From the NCBI GenBank assembly GCA_001557505.1, contig LSAX01000001.1:3472001-3536000 (forward strand): a stretch of DNA of 64,000 bases. The letters are read 5' to 3'. Under the pieces are notes generated by a model that saw only the letters and a list, made by a program, of their open reading frames with translations, did no database searches and had not been told where the DNA came from. Origin of the DNA: Reticulascus tulasneorum (Eukaryota > Ascomycota > Sordariomycetes > Glomerellales > Reticulascaceae). A program made the position numbers and the translations under genes. Shown piece by piece: positions 59,901-64,000 of this stretch (position 1 is its first letter; each line of letters starts with the position of its first letter).

Positions 59901-60465
59901 GCAACCGGAAAGTTGACAGGGGTGCCGGGGGGGTGGGCATGCGACTTAGTTCGGAGTGCTATGGAATATAATGGAGTAGGCTCGCGGGGTTTGCATGATT
60001 ACCCCTGTTGGGATCACTCAGGGAAGAGAGCACCTGCAGTTCCGGGGCATGTCTCTCCCGCCTTGCCTCTCTTCAGCGTCTCTGTCGTCTGGCCTGCCCT
60101 CTATGAGCTGCTTGTTCTTCTGCTTCTTCCATAAAGCAGCACTATGGGAAGCCCCTCCACCCCTGTTCCGGTTCTCCAGCAGCAATACCACTGCAAGTAC
60201 ATGGACTCGCAGTACGAATCCTGCCTCACCGTATGTACCGCTTGTCCGCTGGACGCCACAACTGGACACCCCCAGCTCCTTATCCTAGGGCCCTTACTTA
60301 CAGAGCATGCACTGTAGTACCCCGTCGTGGACGGCGTAGAGGCCGAACGGAACACCTGGCCTGCCACTGACGTGCAAGGTGCGCCCGATGATCTCCCGTC
60401 ACGTCACTAACCGACGACCAGGGGGGGAGGAATGGGGCCAAATTCCTATTTTGTCCCTATTCCTG
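56912..60465. other. 3.5-kb spacer upstream of the acr-2-like gene
   Basis: The first several hundred bases likely hold its leader and promoter. Frames at 58071-58628 (+, 185 codons) and 59190-59664 (-, ~150 codons) lack family sequence and overlap open frames on the other strand. Confidence 0.5.
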
Positions 60466-60837
60466 GCGACATAATTAACCGCCCTTCCTGTGCGTGACCA
60501 AATTAACCCACTTTGTTGGCTCTCCGAATCAATATTTGCCCACTTTGCTCCTTCCCGCTCCGGACTAACTGGGCTAATTTTGGCTCTTTCATCCACACCA
60601 AAAGCAAAAACAAAAAAGTCGTCACACACTCCCACGGCGGCTGCAGTTGTTTGCTGTCACCCGCAGATTGCACGCGTCCAAGCTAACACCTGCTGCTATT
60701 TTTATTTTACCCCAATTCCTACGCTAATTAGCCCATTTTTTGTACTAATTCCGGGGTTAATTTGTCCCCCAATCTTTCGCATTGACCACCTGATCCATAT
60801 GCCGGGCTAATTCGGGGAAATGGGCTAATTATGTCGC
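60466..60837. mobile_element. Candidate miniature inverted-repeat element, 372 bp
   Basis: GCGACATAATTA at 60466-60477 is mirrored exactly by TAATTATGTCGC at 60826-60837. A short outer match (CTATT at 60457 and AATAG at 60838) suggests the ends may reach ~60457 and ~60842 with a 4-bp indel. Inside, motifs of the form AATTARCCC or GGGYTAATT recur near both ends: ~60500, 60570, 60725, 60752, 60803 and 60822. This is the subterminal-repeat pattern of non-autonomous DNA transposons. It has no coding capacity and is more AT-rich than its flanks. I could not see a clear target-site duplication. Confidence 0.45.
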
Positions 60838-62564
60838 AATAGTTCTCACCGAAGGAGCGCCTTGGCTGCGCTAACAATTTCTCGGCCGTGACTAAGAATT
60901 GTTTGCCCTGAAATCCGTCCTCGGTCGGTCAGCGAGCCAGCCAGCCTCACACCTGAGCGCGCGTTGGCTTCTCGTCTTCTGCCGTGCCGTCCGTACTGTG
61001 CCGTTAGTCTACACTATACGTAGTACGATTCTTGCTCATCATGCTGTAACCTCGATCTGACCAGGCACAGTCATCAGTCTCTTGGACCGTAGAGCCTTTG
61101 CCCTTCCGGGTTTTTCGTTTTCGACTCGACTCGGCTGATCATCTCATCAATCTCCCGCGCTGATCGCGAATCTCCTTTCCTGGCCCCCCCTCCCCCCCGT
61201 CTCCGATCGCTTCCATCCATCCCGCCTGTGCCTTAAGCCTGCTGCGACTAGGTAGGGCAGTAAACATCGCCAATTTTTTGGTCAGCGGCGTTGCGCGAGC
61301 GGATATCGCACCTCTTTTGGTGCCTTGCGCAACGTTTCCCATACTGTGCAGGAGCCTTTGCCAGGACCGGCAACCAAGCTCCCTGCTACCTCGTTCTCCA
61401 GCGAATGGTTGCATTGCAAAATGACTTGGACTGCATCTGGTGTACACTGCACCATCGCCAGCTACCCGAGATTTGGACTACACCGGTTCGCGATGCCTTC
61501 GCTACCTCGATTCGTACGGTATGGTGGCATCGAACCAGGCAATTGACCGCCGGGGAAACGCTCCATTGTGGCAACGAATACTGGCTAGAAACCTTTTGTT
61601 TTTGCCGTATAAAGCCTCATTCACAACGTAATCTCCTCTCGTCCACACCCGACCTCGAAATGGTTGATCAACAAGCCAAGACGGCTTGTCGGTCAGTCTC
61701 GACCTCGTTTCCTTCACTCGAGTTCAATGCGGAGTTAAAGGAACGAGGCGTCCGGGTCACCCGTCATTACAATCCCATTGTGGTGTAGCCCGGTGTGATG
61801 TGATGTGATGTGAACAACGTTGACGAACCCTTGAGGGTTCTGATATCAGATTCGGGGTGGCGTCCATTGTTTGCGGAGGATAAGACACCCTGGTCCTGTC
61901 AGTTTCTTGCGACTTTTCGTCACAAGGACAGACTGCTTCGTCCGTATGGTAATCATGGCGCATTGATAAATCTCGACACTAGTAGGCATTAACCTTACTG
62001 AGGAGCATCAATTGACTTGCGCAAGAGATTCTACGTCCGTATAACCTTCAAACACATGCATACCACTAGTAGTCGAGGGACATGCTAACCCGGATCTTGT
62101 CATTTTCAAATCTTCAAGACAGTCTCATTATGCACGCACAGAGATCTGTGGAGCTCTTCAACCACGCCCCCCTCCCCTCCCCCCCCCCTTTCAACCCCTC
62201 CTAGCAGGAACCCCCAAGGGAGACCCCAAGCAGCCCCCACGATGAGCAGATATGGGGTCCGCATGAAGCGCAAGGTCGCACCTAATAGAATCCAGGTATG
62301 GGGGGGTGAGAGCCTGGGAGCTCAACAACTCAAATCAAGGCCGGAATTTGGATTTCAAAGAAAACCTACGCATCAATCCACCGAAGGAGTTTCTCGGGAC
62401 CGAGGGGATTGAACCACACATTCAACTGCATAACTCAACTTCGTAAAAGACAAGGGCGAAAGATGATACATCATTTGGGCTAGCGGAAGGTCGTCATCGG
62501 CTATTGATGATAATGCGACGGTGTCGAGATTGCCAAGCACACACAATCAGATAAGATGCCAAGC

Positions 62565-62910
62565 CTAGACGATGGTGTTATCTTCAAATCTGGTGGAGGT
62601 GGGCTTCCATCCATGGCAGTACACACAGATTACTAGGCAATGTAAGGGAAAGGCAAGTCATGTATATGTACTGTACTGTAGTGTGTGTGTGTATGTATGT
62701 CCGTAGATTACGATTACCTGCATCCGCGAAAACTCGCTCAGACCATCTGCTCCGCACACCATCAAGAAGCCGATCGACACACTCAGGGTCCCCCAGACAG
62801 TTCGCTACAAACCGCCTAATGTAGCATCTAACGAGTAGACTGCTTCTCGACAAACCACTCACATCGTCAAGATGGCTTTTCAACACTTCACTCGGCGAGT
62901 CAACCATACA
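62565..62910 (-). CDS. Speculative small gene or exon of unknown function
   Basis: The frame 62910-62718 on the minus strand reads like a folded domain (VLKSHLDDVSGLSRSSLLV, then CLGDPECVDRLLDGV). It is preceded by a good acceptor (branch GGCTAATG, then GCTAG at 62911) and followed by a donor GTAATC (62717). A possible last exon (62627-62565, acceptor CCTAG) would end ...RFEDNTIV. A short upstream exon starting at the ATG at 63028 (MMASPDYS) with donor GTGCAC is conceivable but weak. I recognise no family. Confidence 0.2.
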
Positions 62911-63089
62911 CTAGCAAACGGGGCAGCTCGCATTAGCCTGTCATCATGTGAGAACGTGTGAAGTCGCGTTCTGAAAGACTCATTGGAGGAGTGGCCATGT
63001 GCACGGAGTAATCTGGGGAAGCCATCATCGACCTTAGACCGACCGACTCAACTCTAGATTTCAGCTTCCCCTAGGCTATCGTCCGAAGA

Positions 63090-63102
63090 GGGGGGGGGGG
63101 GG
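63090..63102. repeat. Homopolymer run of 13 G
   Basis: Uninterrupted G13 preceded by GTCCGAAGA and followed by TGGGTG. Confidence 0.9.
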
Positions 63103-64000
63103 TGGGTGCACTGTGCCATGTGAACTGTGCGTGAACCGAGCCACATTCGTTGATCCTCCTCAGGGATCAGAAATTTGAGCCTGAGAACCCATGCTCAAAT
63201 GCCCTCGAGGCATTTCAACTTGTTCTCGTAGAGCAGTCGGGTACAATCGGCAGCGGGAGCCAAGTTTTGCGAGGGAGACACGGTCAATGATCCAGGTCTG
63301 TGGTCGAATCGCATTCAGCCATCCAACAAGAGGACTTTTTCCCCCCCGTCAGGTGCTCCGCAATGTTGAGAAGTTCAGCTGGGTCAATAGGGCTTTGGTT
63401 GGATATGCCGTCGAATTGGGTGAGACAAGGGCAACATGAGTCGGGAAAACTGAATGAGACATTACGAAGTAGGGGCCCCCCGTTGGACATGCAGTTCCGT
63501 CTGCTGCCATGCTCCAACTAGAACTAGAACGGGGTCATCTATGCCAGACAAAATTCGGAAGAGTCGGTGAAGGAGGAGAAACAATTGGCGGGCCAGATGA
63601 TCAACGATTCTCGTGCTCGATCTCCACGCCTGCCAATGTCTCAAAGGACGCATCGAACATCACCGGAACTGGCATGGAAGCTCGATGCATTAGCGGGAAC
63701 AGTGCTCTCTTCCTTGCAGCGTGGTCGCAGCACTAGGCGGAATCCGCAATTCTTCACAGCTCGCACTAGTCTCAGTGAGTCAGCGGTGGAGGCTACCTCG
63801 TGCTAGGTTCCCTAGCTTTTCCTTCGTCATCTCGTTCCAAGACAGTAGCTCAAACGTCAAACGGCCGAAGGAGTGGAGCTCTTCTCTTCCCACGGTCGAC
63901 CGGCCGCGCAAGCGATATCGCGCACGACTTCGGGTCGCGAGACGAGTGGTGCGAAAGGGCGAGATGATAGCAGCGCCTTGTATTGAACTGATCACGAATG

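Larger units (their letters stand above)
60838..64000. other. Terminal 3.2 kb, no firm gene
   Basis: Contains GTGAT units (~61796-61811), C-rich runs near 62166-62190, a (GT)n run near 62682 and a 13-G run (63090-63102). A palindrome variant TATACGTAGT lies at 61015. Open but unrecognised frames near 63540-63950 (+) might be part of a gene that continues beyond the window. Confidence 0.45.

Overview
The window is nuclear DNA of a filamentous ascomycete (Pezizomycotina), most likely a Sordariomycete. The evidence is short spliceosomal introns (52-202 nt) with GT..AG ends and GCTAAC/GCTGAC-type branch points, a HET-domain protein, an Msn2/Seb1-type C2H2 regulator, an acr-2-like Zn2Cys6 factor and long gene-free spacers. 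I recognise 11 protein genes. I reconstructed exon structures by hand from reading frame, splice signals and known family sequence. No rRNA, tRNA, CRISPR array or secondary-metabolite cluster was found.

Layout. 1-2452 (+) is the 3' part of a cytosolic/mitochondrial valyl-tRNA synthetase, converging on the ER amino-acid-permease chaperone gene shr3 (2728-3512, -). 4858-7005 (-) encodes an unrecognised coiled-coil protein. After a 5.6-kb spacer comes a minus-strand housekeeping block: Hcs1-type DNA helicase (12650-15262), a DUF202 membrane protein (15586-16707), the diphthamide synthetase Dph6 (18413-21004) and the Msn2/Seb1-like stress regulator (22859-24752). A 13-kb spacer (24753-37711) without a recognisable gene follows. 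It is rich in microsatellites and in a recurring palindrome, ACTACGTAGT. Then come a HET-domain protein (37712-39718, -) and a membrane-anchored type-B carboxylesterase (40209-42382, -), which look like accessory genes. A long F-box/beta-propeller-like protein ending in a CaaX box (45213-48973, +) converges on a Cys-rich single-pass membrane protein (49811-51049, -). The last firm gene is an acr-2-like Zn2Cys6 regulator (54670-56911, -). The final 7 kb holds a 372-bp element with 12-bp terminal inverted repeats that looks like a miniature transposon, plus one speculative small gene.

No set of genes here forms an obvious new pathway. The observations most worth checking are: (1) an intron in the essential valyl-tRNA synthetase gene whose 5' splice site reads GAAAGT instead of GTAAGT, with phase and branch point intact; (2) a CaaX prenylation box on an F-box protein; (3) the ACTACGTAGT palindrome, found at least six times and only outside genes; (4) the short inverted-repeat element at 60466-60837.
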